Assembly (NCBI RefSeq): GCF_048984525.1
Contig: NZ_JBMGJC010000010.1
Location: 62,001-126,000 of the forward strand
Direction of reading: 5' to 3'
Length of the DNA: 64,000 bases
Origin: Syntrophopropionicum propionicicum_A
GTDB taxonomy: Bacteria; Bacillota; Desulfotomaculia; Desulfotomaculales; Pelotomaculaceae
Shown here: piece after piece, positions 1 to 6,952 of the stretch
Numbering within the stretch: the stretch's first letter is position 1
Layout of the letters: every line of letters begins with the position of its first letter
Translations under genes and position numbers: made by a program
The notes under the pieces: generated by a model
What the model was told of the DNA's origin: nothing
The model's database searches: none
The model's input: only the letters and a program-made list of their open reading frames with translations

Positions 1-905
1 CTGGCGGCTACGTCAGTGGCCACCAGCACCTCAATAGTGCCGTCCTTAAACCGCCGCATTACCATATCCCGCTTGGACTGGGCAAGGTCCCCGTGCAGCG
101 CTTCGGCTGAATAACCGCGTTTGCCAAGTGCTTCAAAAAGCTCGTCCACGCGGCGCTTGGTGCGGCCAAAGACAATGGAACGGTCCGGCGACTGGATATC
201 CAGCAGGCGGCAGAAGACATCGAATTTTTGTCTCTCTTCGACTTCAATATAGCTTTGTTCTGTGTTGGCGACAGTCACCTGCCTGCCTTCAATCCTGATT
301 ACCTCCGGGTTTCTCATGAACCGCCGCGCCAGGGCCTGGATCGGAGCGGGCATGGTTGCAGAAAAAAGCAGGGTCTGTCGTTCCTCAGGAACTTCCGTGA
401 GTATGGTCTCTATATCCTCGATAAATCCCATATTCAGCATTTCGTCAGCCTCATCTAAAACCACCATTTTAACCTGCTGCAGGCGTACTGTCTTTCGCCT
501 CATGTGGTCCATCAGCCGGCCAGGTGTCCCAACAATAATATGGGGTCTGTTCTTAAGCGCCCTGATCTGGCGGAGGATATCCTGGCCGCCGTAGATCGGC
601 AGCGTGTTAATACCTTTAAACTGCCCAATTTTGTTTAGTTCCTCGGCTACCTGGATGGCCAGTTCCCGGGTGGGGGTTAAGACAATACCCTGTATCCGAT
701 CCCGCTCCACATCAAAAAACTCAACCATCGGGATTCCAAAGGCCGCTGTCTTACCGGTCCCCGTATGCGCCTGCCCGATCAGGTCTTTGCCCTGCAAACC
801 CGGTGGCACAGACTGTTCCTGTATGGGCGTCGCTTCTTCAAAACCCATATGTTTTAAAGCGCTAATTACTGGTTCGCTTAAGCCAAAATCATTGAAAGTG
901 GTCAT
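1..905 (-). CDS. DEAD-box ATP-dependent RNA helicase (3' end outside window)
   Basis: The frame opens at an ATG at 905 after an AAAGGAG ribosome binding site and runs off the window edge, so only the first 301 residues are seen. Visible motifs in order: a Q motif (TPIQEQ near residue 22), Walker A AHTGTGKT, PTRELA, GGQDI, TPGRLMD, the DEAD box in VLDEADEM, SAT in motif III, and the start of the second RecA domain with IVFGRTKRRVDEL and VATDVAA at the cut end. These are the ordered motifs of the CshA/DeaD subfamily, which unwinds structured RNA in ribosome assembly and mRNA decay. The C-terminal extension that would separate CshA, CshB and DeaD is missing, so no symbol is given. No downstream gene on this strand is visible. 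Confidence 0.95.
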   Translation of the reverse strand, partial: MTTFNDFGLSEPVISALKHMGFEEATPIQEQSVPPGLQGKDLIGQAHTGTGKTAAFGIPMVEFFDVERDRIQGIVLTPTRELAIQVAEELNKIGQFKGINTLPIYGGQDILRQIRALKNRPHIIVGTPGRLMDHMRRKTVRLQQVKMVVLDEADEMLNMGFIEDIETILTEVPEERQTLLFSATMPAPIQALARRFMRNPEVIRIEGRQVTVANTEQSYIEVEERQKFDVFCRLLDIQSPDRSIVFGRTKRRVDELFEALGKRGYSAEALHGDLAQSKRDMVMRRFKDGTIEVLVATDVAA

Positions 906-1010
906 TGCTTCCTCTACTCCTTTACTATCTGGGATGTTTACTTATATCATATCCATCTTGTTTCTTCTCTTAACCACACAGCATAATATTCAAACACCAT
1001 ATTACTTATA

Positions 1011-1050
1011 TAAAAACAATGGGGTTGTCGCTTATCAAAGCGATAACCCC
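1011..1050 (-). terminator. Rho-independent terminator after the LOG-like gene
   Basis: A 13-bp stem (GGGGTTATCGCTT against AAGCGACAACCCC, one G-U pair) with a short loop is followed on the minus strand by ATTGTTTTTATAT. It lies between the LOG-like gene and the helicase, so the two are probably separate transcription units. Confidence 0.7.
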
Positions 1051-1190
1051 TTAAATGTCAAAGCTTTTTGGTGGCGGAAAAAGATTTTAGTTAAAGAAAC
1101 AAATGTCATTTTACACTATTTCCATTAAATGTGCAATATTTATTTTTTGCAGATCGAGTCATAGGCAAAGCAGCCTAAAAAAATTGACTG

Positions 1191-1685
1191 TCAGTCACAT
1201 GAGCCCATCCCGGCTTTAATTATAGAGATCGCCTCTTCCGGACTTCCTGCCGACTGCAGCAAGCCTGTATCCCTGTATTCAGCAAAAATGCTCCCCGGAT
1301 CAAAGTTTAATAACAATACTTTTTTTCCGTTTTTCAGGGCCAGCGCGATCTCGGATATTGTCCCGGCTTTTCCCGGCAGGGCAATAATCACGTCGCTGGA
1401 GAGAACATTTATATTATTTCGGGCGCTGCCCATACCGGTAATAATGGCTATATCTATGTAAGCGGAGGCTTCGCTGCTGCTGCGGCCGGGCAGCACGCCT
1501 ACGGTCAGGCCGCCGCTTTCCTTAGCCCCTCTGGCCGAGGACTCCATAATACCAGCCGGCCTGCCCCCGTTCAGCAGTACCCATCCCTCTTTGGCGATCA
1601 ACCCGCCTAAACGGTAGGCCAGCTCATAATTTTCCTGTAAAACATCCTCACCGCCGCCAATAACGCCAACAATGTAACTGCTAAT
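1191..1685 (-). CDS. LOG-family (TIGR00725-like) protein, apparent ATT start
   Basis: The frame encodes about 164 residues with GVIGGGE at the N-terminus, LLNGGRPAGIM, ITGMGSARN and a PGKAGTISE segment in place of the usual PGGxGTxxE. This is the Rossmann-like nucleotide-binding fold of the TIGR00725/LOG group, whose better known members release cytokinin-type bases or bind molybdopterin-like cofactors. The role here is unknown. The frame has no ATG, GTG or TTG before the core fold: an in-frame TGA lies nine codons upstream of the expected start, and the first TTG falls after the GVIGGG motif. An ATT at 1685 follows AAGGGAG at about 9 bases and gives the expected N-terminus (SSYIVGVIGG). The alternative is an ATG at 1601, which would delete the first strand and the glycine loop. 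Confidence 0.75.
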   Translation of the reverse strand: MSSYIVGVIGGGEDVLQENYELAYRLGGLIAKEGWVLLNGGRPAGIMESSARGAKESGGLTVGVLPGRSSSEASAYIDIAIITGMGSARNNINVLSSDVIIALPGKAGTISEIALALKNGKKVLLLNFDPGSIFAEYRDTGLLQSAGSPEEAISIIKAGMGSCD

Positions 1686-1737
1686 GGCTACCGGCTCCCT
1701 TCTTCATATTGTACATGGCTGCCTCATTCCGTAATGT

Positions 1738-1780
1738 CCCAAAAAAACAAACCTCTTAAACTAGTGATTAAAGAGGTTTT
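1738..1780 (-). terminator. Rho-independent terminator after the phosphoacceptor-like small gene
   Basis: Inverted repeat AACCTCTTT...AAGAGGTT with a loop of about ten bases is followed on the minus strand by GTTTTTTT. It separates the small gene at 1836-2099 from the LOG-like gene. Confidence 0.7.
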
Positions 1781-1835
1781 CTTCCGGGAGGCCAAAATTC
1801 CTTCAGGTGTATTTTCAATTTCATTAACAATGGTA

Positions 1836-2099
1836 TTAATGAAATCTGGTATTCTGCTTTCCGCGAATTAAGTTGTCCAGAGTTTTCGATTTGCCGCAGC
1901 TGTCGTCCCTGTCAAGATAGAGGTCTGAAATTATGGTGGTAAGAGCAGTTACTTTATCGACCTGCTGGATAATTGAAGCGATGTATTTCTTAGACCAGTG
2001 AGGGTGATCGCATTCCAGCGCCAGCTGGGCATAGCCCTTGATTACAGAAGACTTTTCGTTCAATTCGTGAATCATCCACCTGAGCTCACCCTTGTTCAC
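1836..2099 (-). CDS. Small orphan protein resembling a histidine-kinase phosphoacceptor helix
   Basis: An 87-residue frame. I chose the GTG at 2099 because AGGAGGT lies six bases upstream; an ATG 30 bases earlier has no ribosome site before it. Residues 5-30 read MIHELNEKSSVIKGYAQLAL, which resembles the H-box region of HisKA kinases (HE.. followed by SIKGYLQLL-like sequence), and a second predicted helix follows (IASIIQQVDKVTALTTIISDLYL). There is no ATPase domain, sensor domain or membrane segment, so it cannot phosphorylate itself as a conventional kinase would. It could be a phosphotransfer or kinase-decoy protein, or an unrelated helical hairpin. It sits downstream of the Crp/Fnr gene on the same strand, separated by a dispersed repeat. 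Confidence 0.6.
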   Translation of the reverse strand: MNKGELRWMIHELNEKSSVIKGYAQLALECDHPHWSKKYIASIIQQVDKVTALTTIISDLYLDRDDSCGKSKTLDNLIRGKQNTRFH

Positions 2100-2251
2100 A
2101 ACCGCACCTCCTAGAATTTTTATAGCCATAAGCGACTTAAATTAACAATAGTCGATAAAGATTAATTTTTTATTTGTATTTTCTTTTGTTTTCCTTAAAT
2201 TTTACAAATAATGGGGCGGCATGGTCCTCGTGACACATATGTACGCGGAAC

Positions 2252-2300
2252 GGGGACACACCTCTCTCACAGGCATTTCTGTATGCTGAGGAATGTCCCC
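2252..2300. repeat. Dispersed GGGGACA...TGTCCCC repeat, copy 1
   Basis: A 49-bp element bounded by GGGGACA and TGTCCCC, with internal TCTCACAGGCATTTCTG and GAGGAA. It matches copies near 38.9, 42.8 and 44.3 kb and abuts the stop codon of the Crp/Fnr gene. It is non-coding and resembles REP/BIME-type repeats. Confidence 0.75.
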
Positions 2301-2306
2301 GATGCG

Positions 2307-2975
2307 TTATTCAGCCATACTTCTCAAGGATTCTAATTCCTTAATTTTTATTGACTCCATGTGGAACTCTATAACCCCCTCGTCCCTCATCCTGCACATC
2401 TCGCGGGAAAGGGAGGGGCGGGAAACATTCAGGAAGTCGGCCAGTTCGTTCCGTTTCATGGGCATCATAAAAGTTGCCCTGCCGGCCCTTTTATACTGCT
2501 CGAGCAGGAAAGAGCTTACCTTTCCCCTCAGGCTCTTAATGGCCAGGTATTCCAGTTTGCGGTGCAACATGAGCGCCTTGCCGGAAACTATTTCCAGCAG
2601 GTTTATGACCAGCTGCCTGTGGCTCGCGCATAACCTTTCACAGTTGCCGACGATCTTTCCGGCCGGCAAAAACATGACTGTACACGCAGTCCTGGCGGAC
2701 ACCGTAACTGGCCATACTCCTTCGCCTGAAAACGCGGCCATCTCTCCAAACATTTCACCGGGGCCGTTTACGGCCATAATGACCCGGCTGCCGGCCGCAT
2801 TCTCCTTGGCGACCACCACTTCGCCGGACAGGACTATGCCCAGCCCGTCAAATTTTTCACCTGCGGCCGCAACCCATTCATTTTTTTCATAACTGCTTAC
2901 CTTTGGTTTAAGGCATCCAAATACTATATTGAGTTCATCCGGGGTTATCCCCCTGAATAATTCGCATTTGGACAT
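2307..2975 (-). CDS. Crp/Fnr-family transcriptional regulator
   Basis: The 222-residue protein has a cyclic-nucleotide-binding-type beta roll at about residues 15-125 (GIVLSGEVVVAKE, GPGEMFGEMAAFSG) and a C-terminal winged helix at about 165-210 (MKRNELADFLNVSRPSLSRE). No N-terminal FNR-type cysteine cluster is present: the single early Cys (residue 4) has no partners, so direct Fe-S sensing of oxygen is unlikely. It is divergent from a ferredoxin gene and hcp, the arrangement known for the HcpR group of Crp/Fnr regulators that answer to NO or nitrosative stress in anaerobes. A perfect palindrome lies 46 bases upstream of its start. Assignment as the hcp regulator is inferred from context. 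Confidence 0.9.
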   Translation of the reverse strand: MSKCELFRGITPDELNIVFGCLKPKVSSYEKNEWVAAAGEKFDGLGIVLSGEVVVAKENAAGSRVIMAVNGPGEMFGEMAAFSGEGVWPVTVSARTACTVMFLPAGKIVGNCERLCASHRQLVINLLEIVSGKALMLHRKLEYLAIKSLRGKVSSFLLEQYKRAGRATFMMPMKRNELADFLNVSRPSLSREMCRMRDEGVIEFHMESIKIKELESLRSMAE

Positions 2976-3021
2976 AACATCTATCCACTTTTTATAAATT
3001 TTTATTCACCCCTGCAATTTT

Positions 3022-3037
3022 GGTAACCATAGTTACC
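3022..3037. promoter_or_regulatory. Palindromic operator, probable Crp/Fnr-family site
   Basis: GGTAACCATAGTTACC is a perfect 16-bp palindrome (GGTAAC, 4-bp spacer, GTTACC). It lies in the 137-bp spacer between the divergent Crp/Fnr gene and the ferredoxin gene. Its symmetry and position suit a dimeric Crp/Fnr protein that regulates itself and the ferredoxin-hcp genes. Binding is inferred. Confidence 0.6.
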
Positions 3038-3112
3038 GAATTTATTTCTTCATTATAATAAAATAACCTTACCAAAGCTGCAAGGGAAAATTTTAAAAGA
3101 GGGGGTTTCTTT

Positions 3113-3838
3113 ATGAAAAGGAACATTGTTAAGATCGATGAAGAGAAATGCACCGGCTGTGGGCTTTGCGTCGACGCCTGTCACGAAGGAGCCCTGCAGA
3201 TGGTCAACGGTAAGGCCAGGCTTGTTTCGGAGAGCTATTGCGACGGGCTGGGAGCGTGCCTGCCGGAGTGCCCGGCCGGGGCCATAACTATTGAAGAACG
3301 TGAAGCTGATGCTTTTAACGAGGAAGCAGTAAAAGAACACATGGAAGCCCGGAAGAGCGAGGCTCCCAAAACGCTGGCCTGCGGCTGCCCCGGTACCCAC
3401 GCGCGGACCATCGAGAGAAAAGATGAAGCTATGCCGGCCTGCGGCCCAGCGGGACAGTCCATTCAGGCCGCGTCTCAGCTGCGCCAGTGGCCCTGCCAGA
3501 TAAAGCTGGTACCGGTTAACGCGCCATATTTTGACAATGCCCAGCTGCTGGTAGCGGCAGACTGCACGGCCTATGCTTACGCCGGCGTCCATAATGATTT
3601 CATGCGCGGCAAAATCACTGTAATCGGCTGCCCTAAGCTGGACGACATCGACTACACAGAAAAACTAACCGGCATTTTAAAATCTCATGAAATAAAAAGC
3701 GTCACCGTGCTGCGCATGGAAGTGCCCTGCTGCGGCGGTATTGTCAACGCGGTTAAGCAGGCCCTGATAAACAGCGGTAAAATGATACCCTGGCGCATAG
3801 TCACAGTCTCCACCGACGGGAAAATTATCGAAGAGTAG
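3113..3838 (+). CDS. Ferredoxin-like 2x[4Fe-4S] protein, partner of Hcp
   Basis: A 241-residue protein whose first 60 residues hold two cluster motifs: CTGCGLCVDAC at residues 14-24, and CDGLGACLPECP at about 43-54, the second with the spacing of a ferredoxin half site. Further cysteines follow (LACGCPG near 88, PACGPAG near 108, VPCCGG near 204), and the C-terminal half is an alpha/beta domain of unassigned function. The start ATG follows AGAGGGGG. Genes of this type accompany hcp in clostridia and are taken to deliver electrons to the hybrid cluster protein. It is transcribed away from the Crp/Fnr gene, and hcp follows 231 bases downstream with a possible promoter of its own. Confidence 0.85.
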   Translation: MKRNIVKIDEEKCTGCGLCVDACHEGALQMVNGKARLVSESYCDGLGACLPECPAGAITIEEREADAFNEEAVKEHMEARKSEAPKTLACGCPGTHARTIERKDEAMPACGPAGQSIQAASQLRQWPCQIKLVPVNAPYFDNAQLLVAADCTAYAYAGVHNDFMRGKITVIGCPKLDDIDYTEKLTGILKSHEIKSVTVLRMEVPCCGGIVNAVKQALINSGKMIPWRIVTVSTDGKIIEE

Positions 3839-3922
3839 GATCCATTAACCGACCATATTTGCCGGTTTAGTGTTGCCAACAGTCTTTTGCTTTATTTTAA
3901 TGAAAATTTAAGGATTTAATAA

Positions 3923-3950
3923 TTTGCCCGTAAGCCACTTTAATTATAAT
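3923..3950 (+). promoter_or_regulatory. Possible sigma-A promoter of hcp
   Basis: A consensus TATAAT at 3945-3950 is preceded at 16 bases by TTTGCC. It sits about 120 bases upstream of the hcp start, leaving a structured leader. The -35 match is weak. Confidence 0.4.
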
Positions 3951-3997
3951 TAACAACATCTGATGGGACAGGGCAAATGGATAAAGCCAACAGACAT

Positions 3998-4048
3998 GGC
4001 CGGCTTCAGCCGGCCGCTCAATTGAGAATACACCTCAGAATTTTGAGG
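3998..4048 (+). promoter_or_regulatory. Two hairpins in the hcp leader
   Basis: GGCCGGC-TTCA-GCCGGCC (3998-4015) is a perfect 7-bp stem with a tetraloop, followed by CCTCA-GAATTT-TGAGG (4033-4048) just before the AAGGAGGG ribosome site of hcp. The second could affect ribosome access or mRNA stability. Function is unknown. Confidence 0.45.
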
Positions 4049-4069
4049 ACTTTACAAGGAGGGTTAATC

Positions 4070-5623
4070 ATGTTTTGTTTCCAATGTGAGCAGACCGCGG
4101 GCGGCAAAGGCTGCACCAAGGCTGGCGTATGCGGCAAACAGCCTGAAGTAGCTGATAAGCAGGACCAACTGACCTGCGCCCTGGTAGGGCTGGCCCGTGC
4201 CGCACAGGGCAGTACACCGGGCAGGGAAGCCGACGGACTGGTGATGCAGGGCCTATTTGCCACTGTCACCAACGTCAACTTTGACGGCGACCGTATTGAC
4301 GAACTGAAAAGCCTGATCCAGGCTGAGAAAGCAAAACTGGGAGGCGCGGCTGACCTTGACCCGGGCACCCTCTGGCAGGGCGACCCGGACGTCGTATCCC
4401 TTCGCTCCACCCTGCTGCTGGGGATGCGCGGCATGGCCGCTTACGCGTGGCACGCCTGGGTGCTGGGCAAAAAGGATGATGAAGTAACCGCGTGGCTCTA
4501 CAAGGGTTTGCGCGCCATCGGCGGGGAGCATACCGTCGAGGAATGGCTGGGGCTGATTATGGAGTTCGGGCAGATTAACCTCAAGTGCATGGCCCTGCTG
4601 GATGAAGCCAATACTTCCGCTTACGGGCACCCCGTGCCGGTAAAAGTCCCAATGACAGTTGAAAAAGGGCCGTTTATCGTGATCACCGGCCATGACCTGC
4701 ACGACCTGAAGCACCTGCTCGAGCAGACCGAAGGCAAAGGCATAAACATCTACACCCACGGTGAAATGCTGCCCGCCCACGCCTACCCGGAGTTAAAGAA
4801 ATACCCGCATTTGAAAGGCAATTTCGGCACCGCCTGGCAGAACCAGCAGAAAGAATTTGACGGCATACCGGCCCCGGTCCTCTATACGACCAACTGCCTG
4901 ATGCCGCCCAGAGCTTCTTATTCAAACCGGCTTTTCACCACTGACGCCGTCGGCTTCCCCGGCCTCAAACATATAAAAGGGGAAAAGGGCGTAAAGGATT
5001 TTACCCCTGTTATCAACAAGGCCCTTGAACTTGGCGGCTGGCCGGAAGACCGGACCTTTACCGGCATCAACGGCGGCACTGAGCTTATGACCGGCTTCGC
5101 CCGCAACACTGTGCTGGGCGTCGCCGACAAGGTTATAGAGGCAGTAAAAGCCGGCGCTATCAAACATTTCTTCCTGGTTGGCGGCTGCGACGGCGCCAGG
5201 GCCGGCAGAAACTACTACACCGAGTTTGTTAAGAAAACCCCCCAAGACACCGTCGTCCTGACCCTGGCCTGCGGCAAGTACCGCTTTAACGACCTGGACA
5301 TCGGTGAAATCGGAGGACTGCCGCGGATCATGGACATGGGCCAGTGCAACGACGCCTATTCCGCCATCCAGGTGGCGGTCGCCCTGGCCGGAGCCTTTAA
5401 CTGCGGTGTGAACGACCTGCCCCTGACTCTCGTTCTCTCGTGGTATGAGCAGAAAGCCGTTTGCATCCTGCTGACCCTGCTGTCCCTCGGCATCAGGAAC
5501 ATTTACCTGGGCCCAACGCTGCCCGCGTTTATATCGCCGAACGTGCTGAATGTACTTGTTGAGAAGTTCAACATTAAGCCGGTCAGCACACCTGACGAGG
5601 ACCTGCGGGCCATCCTTGGCTAA
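4070..5623 (+). CDS. hcp: Hydroxylamine reductase / hybrid cluster protein
   Basis: The 517-residue protein starts at the ATG at 4070 after AAGGAGGG; an upstream in-frame ATG at 3977 lies in the structured leader and is unlikely. The N-terminus has the Cys motif MFCFQCEQTAGGKGC with a later GVCGK, which ligates the cubane cluster. The hybrid Fe-S-O cluster ligands are visible in GHDLHDLKHLLEQ, THGEMLPAH, TTNCLMPP, VGGCDG, LACGKYRFN and LSWYEQKA. Hcp acts in the cytoplasm and reduces NO or hydroxylamine, protecting anaerobes from nitrosative stress. The length is slightly below the usual 530-550. Its neighbours, a ferredoxin and a Crp/Fnr regulator, support the call. Confidence 0.97.
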   Translation: MFCFQCEQTAGGKGCTKAGVCGKQPEVADKQDQLTCALVGLARAAQGSTPGREADGLVMQGLFATVTNVNFDGDRIDELKSLIQAEKAKLGGAADLDPGTLWQGDPDVVSLRSTLLLGMRGMAAYAWHAWVLGKKDDEVTAWLYKGLRAIGGEHTVEEWLGLIMEFGQINLKCMALLDEANTSAYGHPVPVKVPMTVEKGPFIVITGHDLHDLKHLLEQTEGKGINIYTHGEMLPAHAYPELKKYPHLKGNFGTAWQNQQKEFDGIPAPVLYTTNCLMPPRASYSNRLFTTDAVGFPGLKHIKGEKGVKDFTPVINKALELGGWPEDRTFTGINGGTELMTGFARNTVLGVADKVIEAVKAGAIKHFFLVGGCDGARAGRNYYTEFVKKTPQDTVVLTLACGKYRFNDLDIGEIGGLPRIMDMGQCNDAYSAIQVAVALAGAFNCGVNDLPLTLVLSWYEQKAVCILLTLLSLGIRNIYLGPTLPAFISPNVLNVLVEKFNIKPVSTPDEDLRAILG

Positions 5624-5681
5624 CCAGTCAAACAGCGGAGCCAAGCGGATTCAACACCATGGACTCTTTGTCTACAACCTG

Positions 5682-5712
5682 GGGCCGGAGATGATTTCTC
5701 CGGCCCTTTTTT
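5682..5712 (+). terminator. Rho-independent terminator of hcp
   Basis: GGGCCGGAG, a 7-base loop and CTCCGGCCC are followed by six T. It ends at the stop codon of the convergent membrane-protein gene. Confidence 0.9.
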
Positions 5713-6215
5713 CAGTTTAAACCAAAGCGCTTCAGTATTGTCTGGATGGCAAAGACACCCAGAATCAGGACAGTCCCTCCGACCACCTGCACTGTTATCC
5801 AATTAAGCGGGTCCGGACCAGGCAGTGCTTTGCCGGCGATGGAAGCGATAACAAACAGCAAAAAAGCGCTGGTATTAAAAACCCAGGGTATGTGGTCCTT
5901 TAAAAGTACTATCGCTGCCACGAATACGGCGATGTATATCAGCTGGGCCGGGAAGGCCCCGGTTATCGGCGTTAAAGCTTTTATGAAGGGATTGATCAAC
6001 ATATAGTTCAGGATCCCGAATGCCGAGCCAATGACTATATGGGGTATTTGCCTGTAGTCCATGTGGACAAAAAAATAGAGGATCATACAGACCATGGCCG
6101 GCCACGCGGTAATATTAAATTTGTGCAGGAGTATTTCACCGATCTCGATCAGCACTATTAGTAAAACCATGAAAATTATCCTGCTTTTTGCGAATATGGC
6201 TTGTTTTTGCTCCAA
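5712..6215 (-). CDS. Small polytopic membrane protein, unknown function
   Basis: About 167 residues with five hydrophobic segments: IIFMVLLIVLIEIGEILL, AWPAMVCMILYFFV, a segment near IGSAFGILNYML, LIYIAVFVAAIVLL, NTSAFLLFVIASIAG and a last one near VGGTVLILGVFAIQ. A TTG at 6215 follows GGAAAGGGG at nine bases and is preferred; an earlier TTG at 6257 has no ribosome site. I do not recognise the family. It is convergent with hcp and shares the terminator region. Nothing links it functionally to either side. Confidence 0.65.
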   Translation of the reverse strand: MEQKQAIFAKSRIIFMVLLIVLIEIGEILLHKFNITAWPAMVCMILYFFVHMDYRQIPHIVIGSAFGILNYMLINPFIKALTPITGAFPAQLIYIAVFVAAIVLLKDHIPWVFNTSAFLLFVIASIAGKALPGPDPLNWITVQVVGGTVLILGVFAIQTILKRFGLN

Positions 6216-6667
6216 AATTTTGTTCCCCTTTCCATATAAGGTTTTATAATAATACAAGCAATTTTTTATCCTGCAAAAATTTTTACGGGGCTTTATTTTT
6301 TTATAGCCTCAAAGAACCTGAAAACCAGGTGATTATTAGATTTTTCAGTGTTTTCGGACAGGAAAACAGTTGCTCCAAAATTGATCGATTAAGATCTCAA
6401 AGTGGAACAATAACCTGGTGCGGTCTTTTTTGATAAAAAGTTATCCACGTTGCTCATTTATGAGCTATAAAAATATCCAAGCAAAACAAATAGGTGGCAT
6501 GTTTCTTGCGTAAACAAATGTTAATTTTAAACATACCGGCGCGCCAGCCCGATTGAGTGTCTTTGAGTGAAAAAGAGCCAGATAATCACTAATATCTGAG
6601 CGGCGGATTTCAGAACTTTGATAATATTCTGAAGATCCCCCGAAAAAAAAGAAAGGAGTCTTCAAGC
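6216..6667. other. Intergenic region without a recognised feature
   Basis: About 450 bases, AT-rich in the first half. It contains one near-consensus DnaA-box-like TTATCCACG near 6439, probably by chance, and no convincing frame or strong hairpin. It must hold the promoter of the 44-residue gene that follows. Confidence 0.5.
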
Positions 6668-6802
6668 ATGACTAGTACAATGCCCCAGGAACTGGTACGG
6701 GAATTGGAAGCGGAACTTGGCAGGGAAAAAATGCTGGAAGAAAGAATTGAAGAGGCCTGGCTTACTTTTATCAAAGAAAAAGAAAAGAACAGGGCGGCCT
6801 AA
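6668..6802 (+). CDS. 44-residue charged helical protein, unknown
   Basis: An ATG seven bases after AAAGGAG opens a frame of 44 residues, MTSTMPQELVRELEAELG followed by a Lys/Glu-rich helix ending KEKEKNRAA. It is followed 75 bases later by a strong terminator on the same strand, which supports a real transcription unit. The sequence is mostly amphipathic helix with no cysteines or membrane segment. I do not recognise it. Confidence 0.6.
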   Translation: MTSTMPQELVRELEAELGREKMLEERIEEAWLTFIKEKEKNRAA

Positions 6803-6877
6803 GCGCAACAGTATCCTTGAAACTCTATTTGTCTTACTAGGCAGGAGAACATTCAATCCGGGAACCGGTAAAGAATA

Positions 6878-6931
6878 ATGGCTGCGGCAGATCGACCGAT
6901 CTCGATCTTAAAATGCCGCAGTCATTTTTTT
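6878..6931 (+). terminator. Rho-independent terminator of the 44-residue gene
   Basis: ATGGCTGCGGCA pairs with TGCCGCAGTCAT (one mismatch), with an inner GATCGA/TCGATC stem, followed by TTTTTTT. Confidence 0.8.
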
Positions 6932-6952
6932 ATCAAACAATGATGCATAATA

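Noticed and set aside
6436..6446. DnaA box TTATCCACG as part of an origin
   Set aside because: Single site 46 kb from dnaA without trios or further boxes; a chance match is likely.
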